DNA of 64,000 bases from Apodospora peruviana (Eukaryota > Ascomycota > Sordariomycetes > Sordariales > Lasiosphaeriaceae): contig JAUEDM010000004.1 of NCBI GenBank assembly GCA_033439685.1, forward strand, positions 3,968,001 through 4,032,000, read 5' to 3'. The position numbers were made by a program, and so were the translations under genes. Of this stretch, positions 10,243 to 21,311 are shown one piece after another; the first letter of the stretch is position 1; every line of letters starts with the position of its first letter. The notes below the pieces were generated by a model. That model was not told the origin of the DNA, ran no database searches, and was given only the letters and a program-made list of their open reading frames with translations.

Positions 10243-11849
10243 CGTTTAAGAGCTTGAGGTGGAGGTGTCTAAGCTTGCAGATGAAGGCGGATGGAGAGGA
10301 TGCTAGTCTCGTCCAGGTCGGTTCTGGAAGAGGAAGAAGAGGTTATTAACATGTAGTTGATTGGTGTTGCTAGTAGGTAGCTATATATAGGCAAGAAGAC
10401 GGTGGCGGCGGGATGTCAATGATGTAGTTCTGGATGCGGAGATCATGAGAAAACTGTGGGTCGAAAAAGTTGGAGTTGAGCAAAGGAGGCCGATTTCCGA
10501 GGGTTCTGTCGATGTTTGTGAACATTTAGCAATTCACTCACTCACTCACTGCCTAGTAGGTAAGGTACCTTACTGAAAGGCAGTAAATAGACTATATCAC
10601 AGGAGAGGATCCCAACCTGAAAATTCACGTCAGTTAGAAAATAATAGGCCTCGTGACTATTGTTGATCTGCTTTGCGCAAACGTCACGTCATTCATTACC
10701 TACGAAGATGAGGGGTTCGAATCCATCTTAGACATACACACCTCTTAGACACAGCAAGTCATCCATTCACGTTCACGATAAAAATGACTACCGGCTATAA
10801 ATTTCATCGTGTTTTATTATTTCTGTCCGAATAATAGTAGTAGGACGGAAAGGTGCGCTACCGGGAAATAAATGACACAGCTACACACCATCCAGGCGAG
10901 TAACGGTCATCGCCTCCCATCATCCCATTCATAGTCATTCCTCCCACTAAACGGGCAGAGAACAGAACAATGTACAGGCTCCGTTCCGATGTAATGAGTA
11001 GTGGTAATAATAGTAGTTGGTAGTTTAAAAAAAGAAGACCTTTTGCTTCGTCCTCTTTTTCCAGTCCACAAACTCCCGTTCAATGTGGAATGGAGTATCT
11101 CGCTTCCAGACGACCACACTTTGACTGCCAACTCCCCTTGCCAAACCCCCCTTGCCTGTCCAGCCCAGTCCGTCCGTTATCAATCAAATCCGTCTAATCC
11201 CTCTGATTCATCGAATAACACGAACGTAGGCACCCAATAGTACGAGCAAGCCACAACAAAAATTGTATGTGCCCCTTTGCTCCCCAATTCTCAATGCCCT
11301 GTCCTAGACTTCCATTCTGCATTCCTCCATGTCGAGTCGATTGGGTCAAGACCGGGTTAAGCTAGCTGGTGTGATGTACACTCTCCGAGATGGTGACTGG
11401 CGTGGATAGAACACAAGCACAAAGTGATTTTGCTCTTGTCACATGATACCCATTCCAAATATCTGTCGAGAGTGGTGCGATGATGGTGGTGGTCGTTCCT
11501 GAATCAAAGCCAGGTAAACTCCCGACTGGAAGAAAAACTAAATGATCGACCGGCCACAAAACGGCCGAGACGACCCAAAAACATGCAAACTCCGCTTCGA
11601 AACAAACTGCGAACAAAAAAGTGAACTAGTACACAGCCTGCCGAGATTCCAGCGGCTCTTGAAAGTAAAGCAGGACAAGCCAGATGGCTGGCTGGCCACA
11701 CGAGTCGAAGTGTGTACAGACCCGTATCTTCAGGCCACAACTGTATCGGTAATAGACACGCAGGCTAGGAAGAGATCTGAACCACAACGGGGCATGACAA
11801 CACCCCAAAGTACGTAAATAGCACCTAGTCCATCGGCCACACAAACTTA
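10242..11849. other. intergenic region, aminotransferase promoter and 3' end of the neighbouring gene
   Basis: About 1.6 kb between the aminotransferase leader and the stop of the large low-complexity gene. It contains a palindrome-rich patch, taaggtacctta at 10561-10572. A GGTTCGAATCC word near 10697 looks like a tRNA B box but has no matching arms. No coding exon is convincing. Confidence 0.5.
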
Positions 11850-14800
11850 TCAAGTCTGGATTGCCGTGACGTTCCGCGACCATGGTGCTCCAGGGTCTCG
11901 GTTCCTATAACCTCCTCGGTTGTTTCTGCTTTGTGGAGGCGGGTTGGATGCCGACGCGCTTGGGCCTTGGTCGTTAGAATACGACGAGGATGGCTCGCGG
12001 CCTTTGCCGGGTCGGGTGTGGGTAGAAGAAGGATGTCGCCCGCCGCGAGCGCCCCCACGGCGAGGATTGCTTCGAGTTCGGCTTTGCGGAGCAGCAACAG
12101 TCTTGGACTCTTGTCCAGGAATGGAGATACGCACTACTTGCAGAGCCCCACTTTGGTCGAAGGGGAAGAAAATAGCTTCCGCACTCGAGACAGCGGCGAG
12201 GAACCTCTTAGGAAGAGGCTTTGGCGGGGGACTTGGCTGCCAGGCCAATTCCGGAACGGTGCTAGGGATCCGCACTGGCGGCAGGGAGCCCATTTCTTGC
12301 TCTTCGAAGCACTCCTCGGCCATGTCCTTGGTGGTGATGGACGGATCTCCTGTAGACCAATGCGCAGAAGAACCCGAGAACGACACGGTAGTAGTAGCAT
12401 GCTCACCATGATCAAAAGCACTTCGGCTCATAGAATCAACACCGGCAGACTGCTTCAGAGGAGAATGTGCCTTGCGGTCAAGGAGACTATCGATCTTGGC
12501 TTGCCAGCTCTCCGGCTTGGAGTGAGCCGATCGCTGGACATTCGATGCTGGGCCTTGCGAGATTGCAACGCCTTCATTCTCCTTATACGACGCTTTATTA
12601 GCCCATGCGAAGGTCGGAGCATTGGACTTGGAGGATGGGCCGGTGGGAGGAAGGCGGACCGGCACCGGCGCCCGTGACGCCGCTGCGGCGGCTGGCGGTA
12701 GTCGAACGACTGGCTTTGCCGGCGGTAATGAGACGTGGGGATGAGTTACATCGCCATCAAAAGCTGGATGACCTACCATGTCGGGAGGAGGCGGAGAGGG
12801 TGACTTCGGTCGCTGGGTCTCGACGGGAGCAGCGGACTCGTGGCGAATATCACGGGAGGGGAAAAATCTAGAACCCCTTGCTGGTTGTGGAGCAGCACTG
12901 GCCGACCCCAGGATGGAGGCAGCGCCTGCCACGTCCCGGTTGGGCGCACCGCTGTGTGTACGTTGACCGTACTCGGAAGGAGTCGCGCTCGAGACAGAGT
13001 GTGCTTGCTGTGAAGTTGATGGCTTCATCTCGGCAGCGCCTGACCACGGGTTCTCCTGCCCGACATTCACAGATTGCTTCTGTGCTGCCTCGTTTCTGCT
13101 ACCGGATTCGTCCAGCTTTGTCGGACGCCAGGTATCTTTGATGACTGGTTGGACGTCAGTTACATCCCGGCCTTCTTTCTGCAACCGACGATCTCTTTCT
13201 TCATATTGAGAATTCAGCATCTCACGGAATGCATCATCACTTGAGCGCACAGCACTAGTCCAAGCATTATGTTTCGTCTGTCGATCGGCACCAGTCACAG
13301 GCTCTTGTTCCGGTCGCGAAGTCTGCTTGGGAGGGCCAATGGGGGGCAGACGTGTAGGTGCGCCACTCGGGAGAGTCGTCACTGGCCGGGCGCTACTGGG
13401 AGGAGCAATCGGTCCAGGTCCGGACTTGCCAGGGATCTGGGGCAGCCCTGTGGTGCCGAGATCGGAAACAAAGGTGCCATTGCCAAGGCTGCGATTGTTG
13501 TTCGGAGCTCCCCAGACGTTCTTGGGGGTTTGCCCGGTTTGCCCGGGCTGGCCTCCCCAGGTGGGGGCGGCAGCTTGGAATCGCTCTGGCTTGGCCGGGT
13601 TTGACCAAAGAGGTGCGTGAGGAGTGCTATGAAGAGGATGTCCTTCGATAGAATCCGGCGACGGCAGAGCATGCTCTGCAACTCCGTTGGGCAAAGACTC
13701 TGATTTGTTCCCATCTGCTGGCGCTGGTTTTGAAATGATCGTCTTTTCTGCCTCTGACTCCTCCTCCGGCGATGGCAAGTTCTCGCGCGACTGAATCTGA
13801 GTTGGAGTTGTAACGTTGTCTTTGGTCGATTTCTTCGACTTGGGTTCAGGGGCAGGGCCTAGCGCTGCAAGCTTCAACGCGATTCGCGCCTTCCGCTCTG
13901 CTTCCTCCTTCTCTTCCTGCTCCTGACGTCGCTTCTTGGCAAGTTCGAGGCGTTCACGCATAAGGCGTTTCTGCTCCTCGAGAACGTTTTCGTTAATAGC
14001 ATGCGCCACACTCGGAACTGTCTGTTGCCCCGGGGGAGGTACGTTTACGGGTTGTGCATGCTGCTGATAAGGGGTAGCATGGGCAGTGCTGGGTGAAGCC
14101 CTGGGTGGCCAGCCTTGGCCCTGGCGTGGGCCGCCGTGCAGGCCAGAGGGCGAGAAGTTTCTCGGGGAAGCGGGACTATCGCTTCTTCCTGTGATGGACT
14201 CTCGCCGGGCGTTGATCAGCTCGGGGGGCGGCAAAGCCTGCTCGTAACCCTTCATTCTCATGTAGCTACCACTGCCTCCACTGACGTTTGATGAGCCACG
14301 TCGGCGACCATATGGAGCATGTTGTTCGCTCGATCTGCTAGTCTGAAAGGCAGCAGAAGGTTCAGCAGGCCCTTGCTGTTCATGAATCGAAGCTCGCTGT
14401 AAAACCGCTGGCTGGCGACCATGCTGCGGGTGCTCCGTTCGAAACGACGGTCTGCGATCCTGGACAGGCTCGTAGCGGCCAGACTGTGAGTTGAAGAGCT
14501 CCCGATCGCGGTTCCCGCCGTCTCCTCGCCATGCGGACCGGCTGAAGTCGTCGGCTGCGATTTCTTTTGGCGGCGGAGGAGTGTTAGACTTTGTGAAGCC
14601 GTCCCGAGGCGGATATCTGCCCAGGTGCTGCGCTGGCATGTCAACGGCGATAGGCGATACTTTCTCAGGTTTAGGAATCTGGGCCCAGGGGGACTTCGCG
14701 GGTGTCGGCGGGGCTGGAGGCTTCGCAACCAGTGTCGGCTTCTCTTGCGCTCCCTTGAGTACCAGTCCTTTCCCAGATCCGAGCACGCTGACACCGGGCT

Positions 14801-15823
14801 TTCCGGTTAAGGAGAGAGGGGCTGGTGATCTGGGCTTTTCCGGGACTCCATTTTCCTTCAGGACAGGTCGCGGTTGGGGTGCCGGTGGGTCTGAAACCGC
14901 AGCTGGTGCTGGTGCAGGTGCTGGTGCAGGCGCAGGCGCAGGCGCAGGCGGATGCTCTTCAGTATGCGGGATCGCAATCTGCGTTCCGTCCTTCCAGGTG
15001 ATGGTCTCTGGTGCCCAGTCTTCATCGTCGTCGTCAATGTCTGCCCAGTTGGCTTGGCCCTTTGTTGTGTCATCCGGAGCGAGACGATTCGCCATGTGAA
15101 TTCCGTACTTCTTCAACTCTTCGTCTGTATATTTCTTGGGTTCGGGCGCTGATGAATGTTAGCAAAACAGTGAACCGAGAACCTAACGGGTAACTCACGT
15201 CTGTTCTTGTTCCAGACTGCATTCGGGTCGGGCGCAGCCCCTGCCTTTCCGCCATTGGCGCCGGTAGAAGATTTTGCAACAAGAGCGCTGCCGGACTTTG
15301 CAATCAATCTTGGCCGGGCAGCCGTTGGACCGCTGGCGGGCGATGCCGCACCAGAGCCAACTGCCTTGTCGCTGGGTTTAGAGGGCGCACTAGGCAGGGA
15401 GCCTTTGGTGGTAAGAAAGGTTTTGTTCACGTTGATGGCTTTGAACGAAGCGGGTTTCTTGACAGTCGAGGACGTCCGGCCGTGGCCCTTTTCGTCACTG
15501 CTGTTTTTGGCAACGCTGATCTTTGACGCTTCATTGTCGGATCCTCCACTAATGCTCACTTCTGACGAATTCACCAGATCGTCGACGATGTCGGAGATGT
15601 GCTTGTTCTCAATCTCGTTGTCCGTGCCTGCGCTAGCGGCGTCGCCGTTTACGTGCGGTCGGTCGACATGTTGCAAGTCGGTATCGATCCTGATGGTCTG
15701 TAGTGCGAAACAAGTCAGCAGAGGTGCGCGGAGAGGTGCGGTGTTGACAGGACTCACGGGCTCGGTCTCAGAAGTCAGAGTAGCTTCATCGGATCGCTCC
15801 TTTGGCAACTCAGTGGCCATCAT
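11850..15823 (-). CDS. large low-complexity conserved fungal protein of unknown function
   Basis: Three exons, 15823-15758, 15697-15199 and 15148-11850, with introns of 60 and 50 nt, give 1287 residues. I do not recognise a named family. The first 190 residues are Ser/Ala/Lys rich. A compact segment that looks conserved follows across the second splice: PPEPKKYTDEELKKYGIHMA and then WADIDDDDEDWAPETITWKD. An Ala-Pro dipeptide run lies just after it. The rest is disordered Pro/Ser/Gln-rich sequence with one charged helix (EEQKRLMRERLELAKKRRQE and on) that should form a coiled coil or single alpha helix, and the C-terminus is Arg/Gly/Asn rich, as in RNA-binding proteins. YTDEELK faintly resembles eIF4E-binding YxxxxL motifs, but the residue after Leu is Lys rather than hydrophobic, so a translation role is only a guess. 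Confidence 0.8.
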
Positions 15824-16636
15824 ACGGTTGTCGAATAGCTTGTAGTCAAATGACTAACACGGGCGGATCGCAAGTCCGCCGAGTCGCCGGGTATCAAAAA
15901 CGCTAGTAAAAGTCGTCTGTCGTTTGGTCGAGACTGTACTCGTGTCAGTGTCATGGATTTAAAAGGACGTGAAGACAGTTCATTAAGCTGAGCTGAGCCA
16001 GGGGTGCGCAAAATTGGGAAGTAGTGAGTTTTTGGACGGTCGGAACACGGGACACGATGGCTGCAGCTCGCTCACTGGGGCTGGAGAACGGGCCGCTGCG
16101 ATTGGTGGGTTCTTGGTTGAATACGTACCCTCCCTCTCTCGTCAAGAGAAATAGAAAACGCGAGGTCTGCGATGCCTCCTGGTTTTGGCGGGGAGTTAAA
16201 GGTGGAGGAAGGTGAAATGGGGAGAGAAAGAGGTGTTCAAAGCGATGTTTCTTGAGGCGATGCTCAGGCGGATGCAGATGCGGCTGCGGCTGGTCCAGGT
16301 CGTCTTTTCGCCCTCTGACGAGTCGGGACAGCCCAGGGTCGGGACGGTTGGCAAACGCAGTGAAGGTCAGAGCTGCTTGCCGGGCCATTTTGAGTTTAGC
16401 GCGGACGAGGCCAGCCCAGACCCAACAATGGGATTGAATATGCAATTATCGGAAAAGTAGTACACTTCTGCCGGGATTTATAAAGTTAGTGCAGACACAT
16501 TACAAGGCCCTGTTCTACAACATATCACTGATATTCATTTTATTGCGAGCTTATAATGGAGATTATAAATCTCGGAAAGTAAGGCCGGCATGCTATCATA
16601 GAAATTAAAATATTTACGGTTTAATACAGAGATGTA
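15824..16636. other. upstream region of the low-complexity gene
   Basis: Non-coding sequence, GC-rich near the gene and AT-rich from 16460 on. Overlapping open frames on both strands show no domain. I see no RNA gene. Confidence 0.5.
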
Positions 16637-16837
16637 CACCATTCCATGGTAAATAATTAACCTCTCGTGCCTGCAAAGACATACCGCCTGTGTGGGCTCT
16701 TGAAATCAACTCATGGGGTCTGAAACTGCCTTCACAAGGTTAATTTGAAGGCTTTGTTGCATATTCCCACAGCCCATGTTTGGTCACTACCAGGGCTCCT
16801 GTAGGTAGCGGAGGTCGGTTATGTACCGTGAATGGTG
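16637..16837. mobile_element. MITE-like terminal-inverted-repeat element, copy A (degraded)
   Basis: The 201-bp unit begins CACCATTCCATGGTAAATAA and ends with the near-complement taccgtgaatggtg. TA dinucleotides flank both ends (16635-16636 and 16838-16839), as expected for a Tc1/mariner-type target duplication. It carries no open frame. Its ends match copy B at 59749-59972, but the arms have drifted, including C-to-T type changes. Confidence 0.65.
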
Positions 16838-17600
16838 TAGTGTAGGGACAGCACAGGGAAATGCAAACAACGTCAATGCACTTGTCGAAACGTGTCGTCA
16901 TGAAGTGAACTGTGTTTGGTGAGGATGAAAGACATTATAAAGACGGTTTGTGGCTTGCCGACAAGTTGGTCTGGATGAGTCCGGAATATTCAGAACCCAA
17001 CCAAACGATGAATACTGGATTGGGTCTGGTGCGGGTCAGTAGGACAGTGGCCTTGAAGGTGCGCCGGACTGATCTGTATGAGAAATGGTGAGTAATGAAG
17101 GACAGGGAGGACATGAATCCGACCTCAAGTGAGCCGTGCGTAACCGTGAACAGATGACAGTCGGATATTATTGGCGTACAGCGGAGCCGGTCAGGCCAAT
17201 CGACTTGCCAACGCGGTGTTTGCTCTGTGAAATCACGATGAGGCAGAGCTTGATCTCAACCTCGTCGCGATGAACGATTTCGATGCAGCGACGCCCAGTC
17301 ACGAATAAAGAATAACATGTATCCGGACAGTCTCCGTCAGGAGTAGCACCTCTTCCACCAGTGACTCACACAACTAAGTCCCAATCGGATCGAAGCATAA
17401 ACAACACGGAAGCTGTAAATAGACACTCACGCAATGAAGTCGAATCGCGGCATAAACAACAGAGAATCTGCGGGTGGACTGCAACAAATGGAAGTTCTCT
17501 AGCTCTTAGTGGGCCAATCACTCTATTCGATAACAGTTATGTACACGCCTGCCAGTGCTTGGGTCATCTCCAAGCCGAAGCTCTTGCTCGCATTCCACAT
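16838..17600. other. intergenic region downstream of ATP synthase subunit f gene
   Basis: About 760 bp between the MITE-like element and the stop codon of the subunit f gene. No convincing coding exon, RNA gene or further repeat is visible. Confidence 0.5.
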
Positions 17601-18304
17601 TTAGTGGGCGTTGTTCTTGTGGAAACCTGCATTTCAATTAGCGAAGGAATCATTTTGCCTCAGTGGAACTGCACGTACGGAGATGGAAGTAGTAGTTCTG
17701 GGCATAGCCAACAATGAGGAGGCCGATGATGGCGTGAACGATGGCTGCACGTCGAGTTAGCATCCGCCAAGCTTCCATACACCCCCAACAATATTGACAT
17801 ACGCTTTCCAGATGGGTTCTTGCCGAAGTGCTTCGCCTGGTACTTGGCGAGGAAGCCCTTGGGTTGGACCTCGGGAGCCGATCCACGGGGGAGCTTCTCG
17901 TAGAAGTTGACGACGCGCTGCATGCGGACAGCATCGGGAGCCGCACCAATGGCCTATTTCCACCATGTCAGTCCAACGTTATCCAATCCTCTTTTCTGCG
18001 CTTTGCTCTTTCGCCCGTCTCGCCATCCTTCAGCTGTCCATTCATCCATCGCCGTTCGCGGAGGTTCTGATCATACGAATCTCCGCCCGCACATTCCGCC
18101 AATCGGCCGACCTCGAATATCCTTTCCATCCCAATCTCGACATTTGTAAACATACCTGAGGAGAAGCGACCTGTATAAACAAATTAGCAAAACTCCATAA
18201 ACAATCCAATCCACGCTCTGTTTCCAGCCAGACACCAGCTCCGCTTGCTTGCTTACCTTGGGCGGGATGAGCGTCGAAAGCGCCCGGCGTGTGACGAAGC
18301 TCAT
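17601..18304 (-). CDS. ATP17: mitochondrial ATP synthase subunit f
   Basis: Five exons join into 101 residues: 18304-18257, 18170-18156, 17953-17803, 17744-17679 and 17626-17601. The introns are 86, 202, 58 and 52 nt. The second exon is a 15-nt micro-exon coding VASPQ. The product starts MSFVTRRALSTLIPPK, continues with AIGAAPDAVRMQRVVNFYEK and LPRGSAPEVQPKGFLAKYQA, and ends in a membrane helix (IVHAIIGLLIVGYAQNYYFH) and LRFHKNNAH. The length and order match fungal F-type ATP synthase subunit f, a small inner-membrane protein of the Fo stator/dimer interface. The N-terminus looks like a short mitochondrial import sequence. It lies divergent from the complex I subunit gene, sharing 368 bp. Confidence 0.93.
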
Positions 18305-18672
18305 GTTGACGAAGGCTGTAGCTCGACGCTCACAATCTGTCCTGGTGGTTTCGACGGAGGAGAGGGGCGGATCGGGTTCAATTGACGTTGAGGCGTCGTT
18401 CGTGAATTGAGCTGTTAAAGCAGGAAAACGACGGTCCCAGCACGCATTTGCCGGCAAGACGTTGTTGCGCGGTTGTTTCCGGGCGGCCAATCAAATGCCG
18501 CGCAGTGGGGCTGGACTGGCATCCGCGAACATCACACTTGCGCCTGCATTCGAGCTCGCGGCTCTGATAGGGAGAAAGCTCATTACGTCGACGACAACCA
18601 CCCAATCCAACAATAGCGCATTCTCTCTTCCTGGCCGGAGAGAGCTTGTCGTCGAAACCGCCAAACCCGAAA
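18305..18672. promoter_or_regulatory. divergent promoter between two respiratory-chain genes
   Basis: These 368 bp separate the start codons of ATP synthase subunit f (minus) and the NDUFS4-type complex I subunit (plus). Both encode mitochondrial oxidative-phosphorylation subunits, so shared control is plausible. A CCAAT word at 18600-18604 (cacccaatcc) could bind the CCAAT/HAP complex, which in fungi regulates respiratory genes. This is inference from position. Confidence 0.55.
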
Positions 18673-19420
18673 ATGGCCTCATTACGAGCTTCCGCCTCCG
18701 CGGTGCGGCTGCTGCGCGGTGCATCGCACGCCTCCCGGTCTACCATGGTCCCCGCCACCCGACGCTTCGAGAGCTCCTCGGTCCCAGCGCGGAAGCAGGA
18801 AAAGGAGGACTCGCCGTTGGCCACCCCGAGCCATGCGCCAGACTACAGCGTGCCCGTCGACAAGGCCACCTCGTACGGAACCTCCGTCTCTCGCCACCAC
18901 CGATTGCTTCCGCCTTAGCTAATAACGTACTATAGTACCTTCACCCCGGTTCCCAAACACGTCCAAGACGGCAGCGAAGAAAGCGTTCTCCCGGCCGCCA
19001 TCGTCTCCGGCGCTCCCTTGGAGCTCCAAGCCCGCACAGTCCGGTATATAACCCCCAATCCGTGGCTATTGACTTCTTAACTCAATCACAGACTCACTCA
19101 TCTCGCGCAGGATCTACAAGCCCGCGAAACCGGCCACCCAATCCGGCACCCACAAAGGCAGTCGCTGGCGGATGGACTGGGACGTCTTGGGTAAAGGCCA
19201 CAGGTGGGAGAACCCCCTGATGGGCTGGCAGTCGTCCGGCGATTTTGTTCAAGGCACGCACATCAACTTCAAGACAAAGGAGGACGCCATCAACTTCGCC
19301 GAGAAGCAGGGATACGAGTACTTTGTTCAGGAACCCAACGAGCGCCACTTCACGCCCAAGGCGTACGCCAACAACTTCTTATACACGGCCAACAAGCTCA
19401 AGCACATTCGGACCAAGTAG
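18673..19420 (+). CDS. nuo-21: NADH:ubiquinone oxidoreductase NDUFS4-type subunit (Neurospora 21 kDa, nuo-21)
   Basis: Three exons, 18673-18872, 18936-19043 and 19111-19420, with introns of 63 and 67 nt, give 205 residues. The start MASLRASASAVRLLRGASHA opens an Arg/Ser/Ala-rich mitochondrial targeting sequence of about 35-45 residues. The core contains ARTVRIYKPAKPATQSGTHK, then WRMDWDVLGKGHRWENPLMG, WQSSGDF, and the C-terminal FAEKQGYEYFVQEP...KAYANNFLYT. These are the ETC complex I subunit (NDUFS4) hallmarks: R.Y.P....Q.G......W.......RWENPLMGW. The family is an accessory subunit on the matrix arm of complex I near the NADH-oxidising module. The splice sites restore the frame exactly (TC|T for Ser, CG|G for Arg). 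Confidence 0.95.
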
Positions 19421-19761
19421 ACGGTTTGGAAGAGGAGTGGTGCGGCGAGAGGAATGTTAATATTGGGATTGTCTTTGCTGGTTTATAGAAATTGACTTGG
19501 GCCAACAGAAGTGTGTTTTGTTCAATGGGCTATGTGTATTTGTGGAGAGATGTGGCTCGGCGTATAACCATATCTCGAGACGCACCTAGGGAAGAGTGAT
19601 GCCTTGCGGACTTTCCCATGACCAACTTTGAATCGAATCTACGGCAACTGCCGCAGCATGGGTTTCCCACATCGCCTTAAGGCTTACCTAGCCCAGGAAC
19701 GGCATACAAAGCCATTGGCAACCGGCCCGCAGACAGCCGACCTTCCTACGGAGGACTTGCC
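19421..19761. other. 3' flank of the complex I gene
   Basis: Non-coding sequence containing the 3' UTR. It leads into a decayed repeat region that extends to about 21.1 kb. No gene is supported. Confidence 0.5.
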
Positions 19762-19830
19762 AAACTTCTCGTCGAGCTCGCCACTTTACTTGAGATAAGC
19801 CTCTATACCTCACCCGGCGAGGACAAACCC
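19762..19830 (+). repeat. left arm of a 1.3-kb inverted repeat pair
   Basis: The reverse complement of these 69 bases matches 21010-21079 with about seven differences, roughly 90 percent identity by eye. The shared core includes cctcgccgggtgaggtata and cgagctcgacgagaagttt. The spacer has no recognisable transposase, so this looks like a decayed element or an old inverted duplication. Confidence 0.75.
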
Positions 19831-21009
19831 CCCTCCGAGCAAGGCTTGCTAGGAGAACCCTCAGGAGGCATACCGGCTGGCTGACATGGCCGATCTGCAT
19901 TGCCAAGCCATGTGTCTCGAAATGGATCTTGTGACGGTGCTCCGTATATAAAAGCTTGAGCCTCGTTGCTTATTAGGCTGGACAGTCGTAAGAGACTTCG
20001 TGAAACTGGAGTTCCTGGTGGATTTGGAGGAGGATAGCGGTAAAGGTACCTAATACGGAAGACGAGGAAATGATGTATATGGCATCCGGGTTGTCCGAGG
20101 TCCGATCGAGCAGATACAGCCTTGTAAAGTTTCTCTGTTTCAATTTAGAGTCATACATCGGAGGCATGGTCTTGGCAAAGGCACGAATGTTACAGACAGG
20201 TCTGTTCGTTAGGACCGCGGTTCTCGATATAAGGCAGGTATTAGAGCTTGCAGAATTAAGGTAAGGTTCCTTTATCAGACAGTATTTGAAAGCGATACCA
20301 GCTTTGCAATACGATTTTCACTTCGTGCCTATTCGCGATTATCGCTCCATAGGTAGGCGACAACGATTCGTAAATGATAATAAGCCGCGAAGGATAGGAC
20401 GACGGGCTGCACTACGTCGGTTTTGACGATTGATCTGCTTGGCTATGAGCTCGTTGTCGTCTTTCTCGGGATCAAACCGCGTACGCCAGGCTGGACCATG
20501 TCGCTTTGGTTGGGTATCATAAGGGGTCGTTGCGAGCATGATGATGATACTGGGGGTATCGTATAAATTAACAAGCCTGCTCGACGATGATGGATGTTGA
20601 TCCGGTGGGGGAAGACAGGTGCCCTGCTGGAAAAAGTATTGTTTAAAGATGGACGGCTGTCTCTTAACGGGCATGGCTTGAAGAAAATGTTCTTAGGGCT
20701 CTAGGACTCTGTCTTCCTATTTAACTATAACATAACCACTGATTGTCACAAGCCGAACGCCATAATGCCCCGTGGCGCCTCGTAATAACCGCTACGAGTC
20801 AGATTAAGGATGCTTTCTTTTGAGGAAGACTGTCGTGTATCACGGGGTGACCAGTTAATTTCTGGCCTGTATTTAAAAGCTCCGGTTATTAAGTCTACTT
20901 CCCCGGACTCCGAACAACCGCAGGACAGGGATTTAAAGGTATATTAAACTGTCAAAGGTATTTACAACACTTGAAAGTTATCTACTCCTTAACTGCGCGC
21001 CAAATGACG
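19831..21009. other. spacer between inverted repeat arms, no clear gene
   Basis: The spacer has several short AT-rich patches. One minus-strand frame at 20674-20339 would encode 111 residues (MPVKRQPSIFKQYFFQQGTC... ending in an Arg-rich tail), but it has no recognised domain or supporting splice structure and I do not call it as a gene. A 45-bp stretch at 20928-20970 is repeated at 21090-21131 with G-to-A and C-to-T differences. Confidence 0.5.
20928..20970 (+). repeat. diverged direct repeat, copy 1
   Basis: The core aaggtatattaaactgtca matches aaggtatattgaaccgtca in copy 2 near 21098. The two differences in this core are G-to-A and C-to-T, as repeat-induced point mutation would leave, although two sites cannot prove it. 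Confidence 0.6.
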
Positions 21010-21079
21010 GGGTTTCGTCCTCGCCGGGTGAGGTATAGGGGCTCATCTCGGGAAAAGTAGCGAGCTCGACGAGAAGTTT
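21010..21079 (+). repeat. right arm of the inverted repeat pair
   Basis: This 70-base arm is the inverse partner of 19762-19830. It lies 230 bp beyond the GID8 stop codon and is followed directly by copy 2 of the direct repeat. Confidence 0.75.
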
Positions 21080-21089
21080 AGGGGAGACA

Positions 21090-21131
21090 TGGACTTCAAG
21101 GTATATTGAACCGTCAAGAGGTATTTTACAT
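21090..21131 (+). repeat. diverged direct repeat, copy 2
   Basis: Second copy of the short direct repeat described at 20928. The pair brackets the right inverted-repeat arm. Confidence 0.6.
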
Positions 21132-21311
21132 CGAGCAGGCAACAGCGTACCCGGAATAAGGTGTTGAATAAACTAGCAATTCCATAACGCCTTAATACAG
21201 CTTCCCAAAGTCCCCGCCCTGTGATACGGGACCTCTGCCAACGCCAGAATTCCATGGATATCCTTTCCCGTATGTTCCAACCATGCAAAGCAAACCCGGC
21301 GTCATCCCCGC

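Noticed and set aside
10680..10720. GGTTCGAATCC word resembling a tRNA T arm
   Set aside because: Only two pairs can form beside the loop, and no D arm, anticodon stem or acceptor stem fits upstream.
15951..16445. 164-residue minus-strand open frame
   Set aside because: Its sequence has no domain, overlaps open frames on the other strand, and lies in the upstream region of the low-complexity gene.
20339..20674. 111-residue minus-strand open frame in the inverted-repeat spacer
   Set aside because: No recognised domain, no splice support, and it lies within a decayed repeat locus.
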